From contig JAEQBH010004547.1 of the NCBI GenBank assembly GCA_016808115.1, forward strand, positions 1-64,000: a stretch of 64,000 bases of DNA, read 5' to 3'. The notes under the pieces were generated by a model. That model worked only from the letters and a program-made list of their open reading frames with translations. It ran no database searches and had not been told where the DNA came from. How positions within the stretch are numbered: position 1 is the first letter of the stretch; each line of letters opens with the position of its first letter. The position numbers were made by a program, and so were the translations under genes. Source of the stretch: Tetrastigma voinierianum (Eukaryota; Streptophyta; Magnoliopsida; Vitales; Vitaceae). Below, piece by piece: positions 40,140 to 50,634 of the stretch.

Positions 40140-40273
40140 CCTTTTCAGAAGGAAAGGTAGGAAAACTCGGTTTCATTGAGTTAGGAAAAAAAGATTTTTT
40201 AATCCTGTGGCAAAAGAAATAAGTGTCGTTTTCTTATTGATTTATTGGAAAATCTTTGTTATAAAATACGAGG

Positions 40274-40333
40274 GGTTTTTAACCCATGACCTAGCATTCA
40301 AGTGGTGAATGTTCTACCACTAAACTATATGCT
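40274..40333 (-). other. tRNA-like segment antisense in the copia leader
   Basis: On the minus strand the segment reads GCATATAGTTTAGTGGTAGA, then a possible anticodon arm CATTC-ACCACTT-GAATG, then TAGGTCATGGGTT. These resemble an A box (TAGCTCAGTGGTAGA) and a weak B box (GGTTCGA). No acceptor stem pairs, so it is not a functional tRNA. A related segment is in the same place in copia copy B (about 58258-58315, plus strand), again antisense to the element. It belongs to the element's leader rather than being an independent SINE. Confidence 0.45.
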
Positions 40334-40667
40334 TAGTTGTGTTTTTCCTTTAAGATGAATATATGATAAGAAAATAAGCTTACTAGGCTAAACTCTACAT
40401 TCTTGTGGTTTGAGCCAATTCCTTTAATAGTCTTACAGAATTAGATCGGATACGTAGAAGTTTTGTCTAAGGAGTTTGGTTTAACAGACCCTTTGCTTGG
40501 CCCTCGATATTTTATAGAATAAGATATTACGTCAGCGGGTTAGTTATGGCTCGGTTTCTATGCACGGTATTTCTTGTGAATACTCTGTTATACGTTATTT
40601 TCAATTGTTCTGAGAAATGGTTTTGGGAATAGAAAATTGACACATTTTCTACAATTTTGCAGAGAAA

Positions 40668-41520
40668 TGGACTATGATTCCAACAATATTGTTCCAATTG
40701 CATCTGCCCAAGTGGCAACCCCTAATGTGGCACAAGTGCCTACTACTATGCCTATTTTTGTCTCACCTGGAGAAACGTCAGAGAAGTTTAATGAACTAAA
40801 CTTTAAAAGGTGGCAATAGAAGATGTTACTGCCAGCCACATGAATCTTGAAAGATTCTTAATTGAGAAGATATCTAAGCTCAAAGAAGATGAGGCATGAT
40901 ATCAAGTCATCAGTGTTGGCAGTTGGCAGAGCATTATGACTCTATATGTAGAAACTGTATCGTGGCAGTGATTCTTTATAAGTAATATTATTCGGATAAA
41001 GAAAACAGCAGGGCTATAGAATCACTAGACCGAAAATATAAAACCGAGGATGCTAGGGCCAAGAAGTTTGTTGTGGGCCGTTTCCTCGATTACAAAATGG
41101 TAGATTCTAAGACTGTGGTCAGTCAAGTCCAAGAACTTTAGGTAACCTCATAGGATATATGCGGGGGAATAGTGTTGGCTGAAACTTTGAGTTAATTCAT
41201 TATTGAAAAGCTGTCTCTTACATGGAAATACTTCAAGAATTACCTCAAACACAAGAGAAATGAGATGAGCATCGAATATCTGATTAATAGACTTTGCATC
41301 GAAGAAGACAATGGGAATGCAGGAAAGAAAGGGGCTATAATTAGAGGCGAGGCCCATTAATTGTGGAACATGGTCAAAGTTCAAGTTCGAAAGACAATAA
41401 CAAGGAAAGATGTGCATTTGGGACTAAAGGGAGATATATGACGAAGTTCCAAGGGAAATGCTTCCAATTGTGGAAAACAAGATCACAAATCTTGATTACG
41501 AGGCTGTAAGAGAATAAACA
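40668..41520 (+). pseudogene. Broken copia gag
   Basis: The start MDYDSNNIVPIASAQVATPN is followed by KFNELNFKRWQ, typical of the N-terminal gag polyprotein of plant copia elements. A stop follows at once. Downstream fragments in shifting frames include IESLDRKYKTEDARAKKFVV, VVSQVQELQ, KLSLTWKYFKNYLKHKRNEM and GNAGKKGA, which are parts of the UBN2-type gag domain. A stretch near 41440-41480 is a decayed zinc-knuckle region. No functional protein is possible from the sequence as read. Confidence 0.8.
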
Positions 41521-41559
41521 GGAAGCGATGCATAGTTGATGGCATCACCAAGGATGTGT

Positions 41560-42673
41560 TTGACATTGATCTCACAAACTAATGAAAATCTCAGAATTGA
41601 ACTGGTGGGATCAATCAGGAATGGTGGATTGACAACGGTGCTGCACAAAGCCATGTGTGCCAGGCAGAAGGCGTTCTCACATTTGGAACTAGTGGGTGAA
41701 AAAAAGTGTTCATGGGGAACTCTACCACTTTAGAAATCAAAGGCTAAGGAAAAGTGGTCTTGAAGATGACATTTGGGAAGGAATTGAATTTGACCAATGT
41801 TTTATATGTACTTGAAATCCGCAAGAAATTAGTGTCCGGTTCATTGTTGAATAGTCATGTGTTTCGATTGATGTTTGAGTCAGATAAATTTGTTTTGTCA
41901 AATAGTGGAATGTATGTCGGAAAAGGGTATATGAGTGATGACATGTGGAAACTTAATGTAATGATTATCATTAAGTCTTACATGGACATAAAGCTAAGTA
42001 TTTAAATATAATTCTTGAATCTTACCATCTCTGACATGGTATATTTATTACATGTGTAATTATGATACCTTTAGCATTAGATTAATTAATAAATCATATG
42101 CCAACTTTGAAATTGATCTGCAAAAGATAAGTGTGAAACTTGTGTTGAGGCCCGAAATTGATCAGATCGTGCTTGAGGTGTTGAAAGACACGCTGAACCT
42201 CTTGATGTCAGCCCAGTGATATATGTGATTTAAAATTTGTACAAACAAGAGGTGATAATAAATATTTTATTACCTTTGTTGATGATAGTATCAAGTATTG
42301 TTATGTGTACTTACTCAAAAGTAAGGATGAGGCGATAGAGAAATTTGTTCTCTACAAAAACGAGGTTGAGAATCAACTCAACAAGAAAATTATAGATGCT
42401 AAGGTAATTCGGTGGTAGTATGAATCTTATTTGTTGAGTGTTTGTGCTAAACGTAGGATTATACATGAAACCACAGCACCTTATTCACCTCAATCCAATG
42501 AATGGCCCGAACGAAGAATCCACTCTAAAGGAAATGATGAATGCAATGTTGATAAGTTTTGGTTTACCACAAAACATGTGGGGAAAAGCCATTTTGTCTG
42601 CTAATTACCTTTTGAATAAGGTACCTAAATACTTGCGACAACCATCCTATAAATACTTGCGAGTGTGGTGATG
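41560..42673 (+). pseudogene. Broken copia protease / pre-integrase / integrase
   Basis: The protease region is recognisable in shifted frames (GGLTTVLHKAMC near 41630, where DNGATRHVC-like sequence is expected). It is followed by VLKMTFGKELNLTNVLYV and IRKKLVSGSLLNSH, the protease tail and gag-pre-integrase domain. Integrase core remnants include FVDDSIKYCYVYLLKSKDEA, EKFVLYK and ETTAPYSPQSN. The last recognisable phrase is PSYKYLRVW, ending at about 42669. Everything after integrase (reverse transcriptase, RNase H) is missing. Confidence 0.8.
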
Positions 42674-42960
42674 TCAGTGGTTCAACGAAGCTTGAAGAGA
42701 TGCCTTCACAAATTGGTAAATTGAAAAATTTACAAACATTTTCAAATTTATTCTAAGCAAAGGGTGAGAACAGTGAATCTCCAAGGAGCTTACCATTTCA
42801 GGTTGGATAATGTTATGGATCCGGAAGATGCCATGCCATGTATGTGGATATGAAGGGGAGACCCAACCAATATTGAAAACTTAGTTAAGGAATGGAGTCA
42901 TGATTTTGGTATTTCAACAGGGATGAAAGTAATGAGATGAGGGAAAATCCAGTGCTATTA
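42674..42960 (+). pseudogene. Relic of an NLR disease-resistance gene (LRR region)
   Basis: Immediately after the copia integrase the frame gives DVSGSTKLEEMPSQIGKLKN and LQTF, a phrase typical of leucine-rich repeats in CC-NBS-LRR proteins of the RPP13-like 1 type. After frameshifts come YVDMKGRPNQY near 42840 and DESNEMRENPVLL near 42920, which match the next part of the same family (..NL.KEWS.DF..RDESNE...VLE.LQP). The NB-ARC domain is absent and several indels break the frame. Only about 95 codons remain, so it is a fossil fragment. Confidence 0.7.
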
Positions 42961-44842
42961 AGTACGAACAGCAAAAGCATCACCTCAAATAACATATCCG
43001 GATCCATTCATTACTACCACAAACTTGGGAGAGATACACCATTTTTTGTCTAATAAGAGTATTCCAGCAAAGTTTTCTACCATATTTTCTCAAATAACAT
43101 AATGGAAAGGAAATTTTTTCATAGAATATACCCAAGACAGATATGTCAACCCAGTCAATTAAAATTGATGAGCACAAAAGCATTAAAGGTAAACCGATTT
43201 TTGCTGGGGCAGAAAATATAGACATTGGGGAAACAACAGAAATTTGAAAATAAGAAAAAACAACAACACAACACCATAATCAATCTCAAGAGTTCTCCTT
43301 CTCCTTACTAGTTATGAAGGATCAGTTATATCTAACCAATCTCAAGAAGAAAAACAACACTCCTAATGTGTTCTCACAAAGACTAAGACTGAGTTCTCTT
43401 CCAGAAACTGTCATGGTTGCTTAAACAACACATTATTCAAAAGGTGAAATGGTGCTTGCAGGACATGAAGAGTTACTTCCCTATCAGTTCCACACATTGA
43501 ATTTGTCTAGATGCTCTCCATTACAATTTTTTCTCCATTACAATTTGGTTTCATAAAATAGGAAAAGGTATAGTGTACAAGAAGCACAAATAATTGACCA
43601 CCAGAGAGTAAAAGATGGGTAAATTCTCTCTATGTATTAATTGCTTTATGGGGAAGTATATAACTTAGATCATTCCTCACCAGATTTTCCCATTTCCATT
43701 CTCCACCACCTGCAACTGTTCAAGTTCTGACATGAAGAACAATACCTGTTGACAAAGGACAAACAATTTAATATCCAAGTTTTAGCTGTAATGGAATACA
43801 GTAAAAAAGCAACAGCACTTCGCTATCTCAGCTGCTAGAGTATTTCATTACAAGAAGGATGATACTTCTTCAACTAAACCACCATAACTGCTGTTGTCCA
43901 CACCCACTCAAAAGAAAGGAACAAAATAAGCCCCAAAGAAAAAGCCACCAGAAGACCATTAATTCTTTTTAAACCAATCACAACAAGAAAACCATTAAAG
44001 AAAAATCAAAGATCTCTGTTTAATGACACAAAAAAAAAAAAAAAGCTCTAAGAGCCACTGATCCTTATGTTTTTAACTTCTTGTGACAATGTTAGATCAG
44101 AAGATGTCTTCATGACAATGATCCGGTCAAATTTCTTAGGCAACTAAGAATTCATATTCTTTTTCCTATTGTTGGACCTACTTTAGAAAGTCACTTAATG
44201 ACACGATATTGATATTTGAAATGGTGATTTACTTGATGATATCATTCACAAGCATAAGAGGCGAATGAAATAATGCTTTTTTTTTTGTGTGATGTTTATT
44301 ATTTACTTCAGTCTAACTTTGTTGAAAGACTACTTACTGACAAGTGAAATTGTCCCGGTAAAATATATATTTTCTGACTAAGGTTGTTTTTAATTCTTCT
44401 TCTCTTAACAACCCGCAGCAGATGTAGAACCTGGAACATAAAAGGAGAGTCGGTTCATATAAACTAGATAATACAAGCAAAGATCAGGACCACCCTGTTC
44501 AGAAATTTTGATAGGAATGTTCGACCACAAGCATCAGCAATATACTTTCAAGAAAAAGGACAAATAATGCAATAAGCTGATAGTGTTCTTCAACTATATA
44601 CCCTGATCAAGACAGCTGGTATGTAGAAGGATCCACTGGGTGAATTCACAGTCTGATCATAATATTCCAGAACATCAGCCTGGATAAAGACAAGGAGCTC
44701 ACGAAATCAAAATTAAAAGATGGGCATTTCTTATGTGCAAACATGCATTTGTGTGTACAGATTCACTCAGAAAACATGGGATACTGGGAAATGTGTATGT
44801 TTATGCAATATATTTGTCCAAAGGAAAGGCAACATGTATGAT
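42961..44842. other. Intergenic DNA with minor exon-like segments
   Basis: Most of this stretch shows nothing. On the minus strand, 44600-44690 reads ADVLEYYDQTVNSPSGSFYI followed by PAVLIR, preceded by a CAG acceptor (TTATCCAG). A second short piece, 44390-44440, follows a TTCCAG acceptor. They look like exons of an unrecognised gene on the minus strand, but I could not link them into one model. Confidence 0.35.
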
Positions 44843-44847
44843 GTACC

Positions 44848-45172
44848 TGTTGGGTTATCCCACATCGGTTGTGGAAGGGGTTGGTGATGAGTTTATAAGT
44901 GTAGGAAGCGCGTCTCATGAAAATTTGGCTTTTGGGATTGAGAGGCTCAGAGATCGCTTATGGCTGGTATCGGAGCTGCAGGTTATCAAGTCTCGGCCTG
45001 AGGAGAAGCGGGTTGTCGCTCATCCGACCCAAGGCTCGATGTGTGAGGGGGAGATTGTTGGGTTATCCCACATCGGTTGTGGAAGGGGTTGGTGATGAGT
45101 TTATAAGTATGAGGGAGGCTTTCATCCCTCAGTGGTAGCTTTTGGGATTGAGAGAGTACGAGATCTTTAACA
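44848..45172 (+). mobile_element. TRIM retrotransposon (325 bp)
   Basis: The 5' LTR (44848-44964) and 3' LTR (45056-45172) are each about 117 bp and begin TGTTGGGTTATCCCACATCG; the first 60 bases are nearly identical. The primer-binding site TGGTATCGGAGC (44965-44976) follows the 5' LTR with no gap and matches the 3' end of initiator-Met tRNA. The polypurine tract GTGTGAGGGGGAGAT (45041-45055) ends directly at the 3' LTR. A perfect 5-bp target duplication GTACC flanks it (44843-44847 and 45173-45177). The 3' LTR ends in CA. There is no coding capacity; frames running through it are spurious. Confidence 0.95.
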
Positions 45173-45177
45173 GTACC

Positions 45178-46449
45178 TGAGAATGAGAGTCTCTGCTTAA
45201 GTAGAACTCAATATAAACTAGTAAACCACAAGGAATACCAGTATATATACCAGCATTCTTCTCATATATGTTATGGGATTACCAAGTGATATGCTAAATG
45301 CAACAGGTACAGTTGGTTTCCTTCACGGGTTCTGGATTACCATCGATAGTGTTGGTCTCAGCTAAGGTTCTGGTTTGCGATCTCCTACCCCAACATGGGG
45401 ACTAACATAAGTTTGAGAACCAGTTGTGAAATGATCTCAAACTGAAGACCCACCCTCCCTACACCTGATAACAAGACTTCCAGTTAAATCTATGAGCTTC
45501 CAGTCCAACCTTCTCCATAAACTCCAAACAAATAGCACGCCCTCCAGCAAACAACATTGACAGGCCTGGCACAGGAAAACCACCATGAAATGCTGCATGA
45601 GCAAGCAACTATGCATACTTTCTTTCTTAGAAGAGCATACCAAGTGGGAAATCAATCAACAGCTTAGAAATTATAACTTTCATTTCTCAGTCTTTTTGAA
45701 TGTCAATAAACTACAATTATAACATTATGGTAAAAAGTATATCAGGAAACCAATGAACAACCATACTCCAAACTTAGAAACAATGGAAAGGGGAAGAGCA
45801 CCAATAGGGACATGTTACCTAGGACATACCCTAAAGAACTGTTACATACCAAGTATGGAATATTAAGAAGTGACAAAATATCAAAAGAAAAAAAAAAAAT
45901 GAAAATCTTAACACCCATAAGGTGCAAGAAGCTAATAACATCCATTACACAGAAAAAAAATCTGAGAACCTGATTGGAGGACATAAACTTCCTAATGATA
46001 AGAAAGAGCCCTTCAAAGACATCCATTGCAACCAAATCAACACTACAATACTAAGGGCTGTTACAACAGCATGAAGTAAACACAAAACATAAATAGCACT
46101 CTCCTCTTGAGTCGGAAGTTAAAGTTATAGCAAACCCTTTGTTGCTATCAAAGGGCATCCAAAAGTCTTGTTCCGATAGGAATCCTTCATCTTCCAACGC
46201 TCGGAAATTCACTTAAAGTGTGTTAAAAGAATGGGACCCAATTGGAATAAGAATTAAAACCACGTCAGTCTCACTAAAATACCAACTGAAGAATACAAAA
46301 GCTAAGAGCCTAAAGCAAAAGCAACCCCAGAAATTTGATCAATTATTTATCAAAAACAGAGCTCCAAATGCTATAATTAAAAGAAAGAAAGGAATGAACA
46401 ACCTATAATATGGGATTTCAAAGGGAGAGAGAGAGACCTGTAAGAGATC
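45178..46449. other. Intergenic DNA with an unassigned exon-like segment on the minus strand
   Basis: On the minus strand, about 45625-45475, a frame reads LAHAAFHGGFPVPGLSMLF and then AGGRAICLEFMEKVGLEAHR, preceded by a TGCATAG acceptor-like site. The composition is protein-like and free of stops, but I do not recognise the family. It may belong with the exon-like pieces at 44390-44690. The longer minus-strand frame at 45742-46035 is hydrophobic and low-complexity and is not supported. Confidence 0.35.
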
Positions 46450-46850
46450 AAGACCAAACCCACCAATGATCCGAATGATCTGGCCGTTGATAAGAAACCC
46501 ACCAACTGGGTAACATCCTTGGGATCCCCAAGACGACCCATTGGGCAAGCATCAACCATTCTCTTTAACAGCTCTTCGCTTTTACCCGCAAAGAACATAC
46601 TTGTAGCAATAGGTCCCGGAGCAACACAATTGGCCGTAAATCTGGTGCCCTTGAGCTCCTTAGCTACGATCTTGGTCATGGTCTCCACCGCCACCTTGGA
46701 GGCTGCGTAAGCTGCATACCCAGGTGTGAGCGTCGCCAGAGCGGAGGTGGTTATCAGTATGATTCTATCACCTCCGCCGCCGCGGACCAACCGATTGGCT
46801 GCCTCTCGACATACCAGGAACGCCCCCTTGGTGTTAATGCTGAAAGTATT
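46450..46850 (-). pseudogene. C-terminal fragment of a short-chain dehydrogenase/reductase
   Basis: The product resembles plant NADPH-dependent aldehyde reductase-like SDRs. The fragment starts FSINTKGAFLVCREAANRL, continues GGGGDRIILITTSALATL and contains the catalytic YAASK motif (Tyr and Lys of YxxxK), then NCVAPGPIAT and CPMGRLGDPKDV. After VGFL, a deletion of roughly eight residues plus a frame change leads to INGQIIRI.GGFG, the usual C-terminus. The N-terminal Rossmann part with TGxxxGIG is missing: only about 110 bp separate the fragment from the stop codon of the upstream PPR gene. A truncated, inactive copy is the best reading. An upstream exon is not visible. Confidence 0.85.
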
Positions 46851-46961
46851 TCTGTTAGTAGAACCTTTGCAGAGGGCACATCATCTCTTGAGATTAAATG
46901 TAGTTTTCCGGGCCATCGATGATGAGTATGCCTTTCCTTGAACTATATTCCTTGGTTCCCA

Positions 46962-49900
46962 TTACCAGTAATCTTTACAAGAACAGATACCACCTTCAAA
47001 GTGATGAAATCTGTATGCATCTCGTACTACAATAGCTCGGTTTGAAATCTTTGATACAAACTTAATCCAGTTATGACAATCATTGCAGACCCGAAGATTC
47101 TTAATCACACGTACTGGCATTGTATTGCTCAAGCTGAGGAGTCCAAAAGTAATAGCTAGTTTTTCGCTGTGAATATATGCTGTTGGGTCCTTCTCCCCCT
47201 GCTCCACATCATTCAAAAGGTTGTACCTTTCTTTCACATAACCAATTTCAGCTGCCCGTTTGTTCAGATCATCTAGATAGCCGTATATCTGTTCGGCTAG
47301 AGGGTGGAGTCGATCACCCACAAAGAAGGCATGAATTGAGTTTTTGACCTCGATCAACCGGCCAGGCTCTTTCCCCTCCACTCTTTTTCTTTCATCATTT
47401 GTCTTGTCCGGTCTCTATAATCCCATTTACCAGACACTGCATATATATTTGACAGCAACACATAAGTCGCTGAATCTTCAGGCTCCAATTCTAGGAGATG
47501 ACGTGCAGCAAACTCTCCAATCTCAATGTTCTTACGAACAGTGCAAGCGCTTAAAAGTGTTCTCCAAATCATTGCATCTGGTTCAATTGGCATCTCCTCT
47601 ATGAATTCTCTTGCACGGTGCAAAAGACCAGCCCGTCCGAGAAGATCCACAACACAAACGTAATGTTCTGGTTTTGGTACTAGGCCATGCTCTTTGCTCA
47701 TGGAGTTGAAGTAGCTGAGCCCCTCATTGACCAAACCCACATGGCTACAGGCTGATAAAACCCCGACAAAGGTGACATGGTTTGGCCTCAAACCTAGCCG
47801 TTTCATATCCTCAAAAAGACTTACAGCTTCACAACCATATCCATGTTGAGAATAGCCTGTGATCATCGCATTCCATGAAACAACACTTTTCTCAGGCATT
47901 TCAAAGAACTCTCTCCCGGCATCCTCAATGCTCCCACACTTGGAATATAATGTGATTAAAACATTAGAAGCCTCGATTTCTGAGTCATACCCGTTTTTTA
48001 TCATCATAGCATGAATCTGCTTCCCCTGTTTTATATTCGCCATATTGGCAGTGGCGCTAACTGCAGAGCCAAAAGTGAACAAATTAGCTTCTACTCCAGC
48101 TTGATTCATTTGAGAAAAGACCTGAAGTGCTTCCTCGCAGTGCCCACTCTGTGCAAATCCTGATATGAGTGCATTCCATGATATATTATCTTTAGCATCA
48201 ATTTTCTCAAATGCTAAGTATGCATCTTGAACTCTACCACATCTGGCATAAAGACTAACAAGTGCATTTCCAATTGAAAGATCTTCACAGATAACCAGAA
48301 ACATACGACTGAGCATGAATTTGTTGCCCTTGATTCAGTGCTTGAATACCAGCACAAGCGCTGATTGCACTAGAAAAGCCTATGTTATCAGATCGGATCC
48401 CTTGGTCTTCCATTTCTTGAAAAAGTTTCAGAGCTTCAGTAAAGAAATCATGCTGTGTGTACCCAGCAATCATAGCTGTCCAAGAAACAACATCTTCTTC
48501 CCTCAGTCTTTTGAGAATTCCCCTGGCAGTATCTAGTTCTCCTAGCTTAGCATACATATCTATAAGCACACTACAAACATAAACATTAAACTGAAAGCCA
48601 GTTTTTATGACTTGTGTATGGATCTGCTCTCCTAAATCCAGAGCACCCAAAGAAGTACAAGTTCTCAATATACTCGGATAGGTGTATTGGTTAGGCATCA
48701 TTCCTTCAATCTGCATCTGCAAAAATAACCGATACGACTCACTTAAATTACCCAGCTGCCCATAAGCCACTAGCATCACATTCCATAGAACCACATTTTC
48801 AGTCTCTGTTGTTAGGAAGAATTCGTGGGCAGTTTCTATGTCATAGCATTTAACATAAAGGTCAAGTAAAGAACCTTCAATAATGAGATCCGAAGACATC
48901 CCCGTCTTTATCACATAAGAGTGAAGTTGTTTTCCCTTATGACCTGCACCAACTGAGGCGCAAGCACTCAACAGACTTGCAACTGTAACAGAATCCGGTT
49001 TCATGCAATCAAGTTGCATCTCCTCAAACAACTGAAGAGCTCTATCACTGAATCCACACTGCGCTAACCCTGATATTAGTGAGTTATACGAAATCCTATC
49101 CCTATGGTGCATGATGCTGAAAATTTGTTCAGCAGCTATCAAGTTACCCCAACGAGAGTACAATGTCATAAGGGCATTGCAAACAAAAGTCTCAGAAGAT
49201 AACCCCCACTTAACAATGAAGCCATGAAGCTGCTCCCCCAGCTTGAACGACTCTATTTTGGTGCAGGCACTTAGAACACTTGAGAAGACATAAGGAGTAG
49301 GAACTACAGCGGATTTATGCATCTGACAGAACAGGAGAATGGCTTCGTCTTCCCGTCCATTTTGAGAAAAACCAGATATCATAGCCACCCACGAAATGCT
49401 ATCCCTCAAAAACAATCTTTCAAATACCAATTTAGCCCTATCTACATGCCCATTCTTTGAATACAAATCAATCAAGGGATTACAGACGACAGGGCTACTA
49501 CCAAAACCATGATGAATAATCATACCATGAATCTGTTCAATGAATTTGAAAGAAGCTTTACCACCACTGCAAGCCCTCAAGACACTGGCAAATGTGGATT
49601 CATTAGGAGTCACATTTTTCTGATTTATCAACCGCGAAAGAGGGCTAGTACTTGACTGGCCAACTTCTTTGACAGAAGCCGAGAAATTACTTCTTTCCAC
49701 AAAGAAACACTTGGGCTGGGTATTTCATCGAAAACCTTGATTGCATTGTCTATTTCATCATGCGCCAAATAAATATCAATCAGTCGGCTCCCCAAAACAT
49801 GCTCCCAATCAAACCCGGACTTGAAGATCTTAGCTTGAAGCTTCTTAGCATCAAACAGAGACCCAGAATTCAGACATCCTTCAAAGAGCCAAAGGTAAGT

Positions 49901-50247
49901 CTGAACGTTGGCACGAATTCCGCGCTCTTCCATGAGATAAAGAAAATCAATCCCCTTTCCATTTCCCTCATTTTGCACTACAGGAGATTCATCCAAAGCA
50001 TCCCAAATCGCGGTACTGCAAGGAAAGGCCGACTTGAACTTCCACTCACATTCCCATGAAAATTGCTGCAACAAGCTCGAAGAAAAAAAAATCAAAACAA
50101 AGAAAAACAAAAACAGATACAAAATAGGACAGGAAAACGAGAGATGAAAATTACCTTACAAGAAGACCGGTGTGTGATGTTACGCGGGAAATGATGAAGC
50201 AAGGAATTTGACAAGGACCCGCGAAGAGAAACGGAGCAAGCAACCAT
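46962..50247 (-). CDS. Pentatricopeptide repeat protein with E and DYW domains (At4g13650-like)
   Basis: PLS-class PPR proteins bind organelle RNA, and the DYW domain is the cytidine deaminase used in C-to-U editing. Exon 1 (start 50247, MVACSVSLRGSLSN; an earlier in-frame ATG at 50319) ends at 50155 before GTAATT. Exon 2 runs from 50065 to 46962. Many PPR motifs are visible (for example VVCNPLIDLYSKNGHVDRAK and DSISWVAMISGFSQNG). They are followed by the E region and a DYW domain with PG box, the HSE and CxxC zinc-site residues (HSEKLAITFG, CNDCH) and a terminal GICSCKDYW. Three frameshifts break it near 49640, 48300 and 47370; otherwise the protein of about 1,000 residues is well conserved. 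Its 5' end is probably an organelle-targeting peptide. The frameshifts may be sequencing errors. Confidence 0.92.
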
Positions 50248-50634
50248 TGAAATTTGAATACTCTTTGAATATCGCCTATCGTTAACATTCAAAAGCCTGT
50301 AACTGTGATGGGATTTCATGGCCAAATGGCACATATATGATATTGACCCTGACTTTCCCGTTACCCCCATTGCATTTAATCAATTTTATCCATAATTCAG
50401 TTATTTAACTGCAGAAATTTTCCGTTCGTTAATTATAGAATTGTAAGCTTTGGTCTCACCACTCTTCTATGGCCTTCCCAACGGTCTGGACTTACCCAGG
50501 ATAATACTATTCTGTCACGGCATAAAAAGACGAGAGACTCGAAACGGCGTCGTTTGTCCCTTATTTCTTTCCATGTTCTTTTCCCTCTCGTTGAGCCCAT
50601 AAAACCAACGAATTACAGTAAACCCTAGAAAGAA
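50248..50634. promoter_or_regulatory. Divergent promoter region between PPR and ING2 genes
   Basis: The two start codons (50247 minus, 50635 plus) point away from each other with only 387 bp between them, so both promoters must lie here or overlap. AAACGGCGTCGTTT at 50541-50554 is a near-palindrome of the kind found in plant promoters. No clear TATA box was placed. Shared regulation is possible but not shown. Confidence 0.5.

Larger units (their letters stand above)
40140..42673 (+). mobile_element. Truncated Ty1/copia element (copy A)
   Basis: Leader, gag, protease and integrase remnants run in order on the plus strand; reverse transcriptase and RNase H are absent. The leader (about 40140-40667) is similar to that of the second copia element (copy B, minus strand, 53506-59347). 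Shared features are the phrase around GGGTTTTTAACC, GCATTCAA and ACCACTAAA, and the sequence TGGGAATAGAAA..TTG before the gag ATG. Coding regions carry many stops and frameshifts. No LTR was found on either side. The right end joins directly to an NLR fragment at 42674. Confidence 0.8.

Noticed and set aside
40274..40333. Functional tRNA gene on the minus strand
   Set aside because: A-box-like sequence but no pairing acceptor stem, an abnormal base 5' of the anticodon and a weak B box. It lies inside a retrotransposon leader.
44733..45138. Two plus-strand frames with repeated phrase SVVEGVGDEFIS
   Set aside because: The repeat is the two LTRs of the TRIM element read in frame; not a protein.
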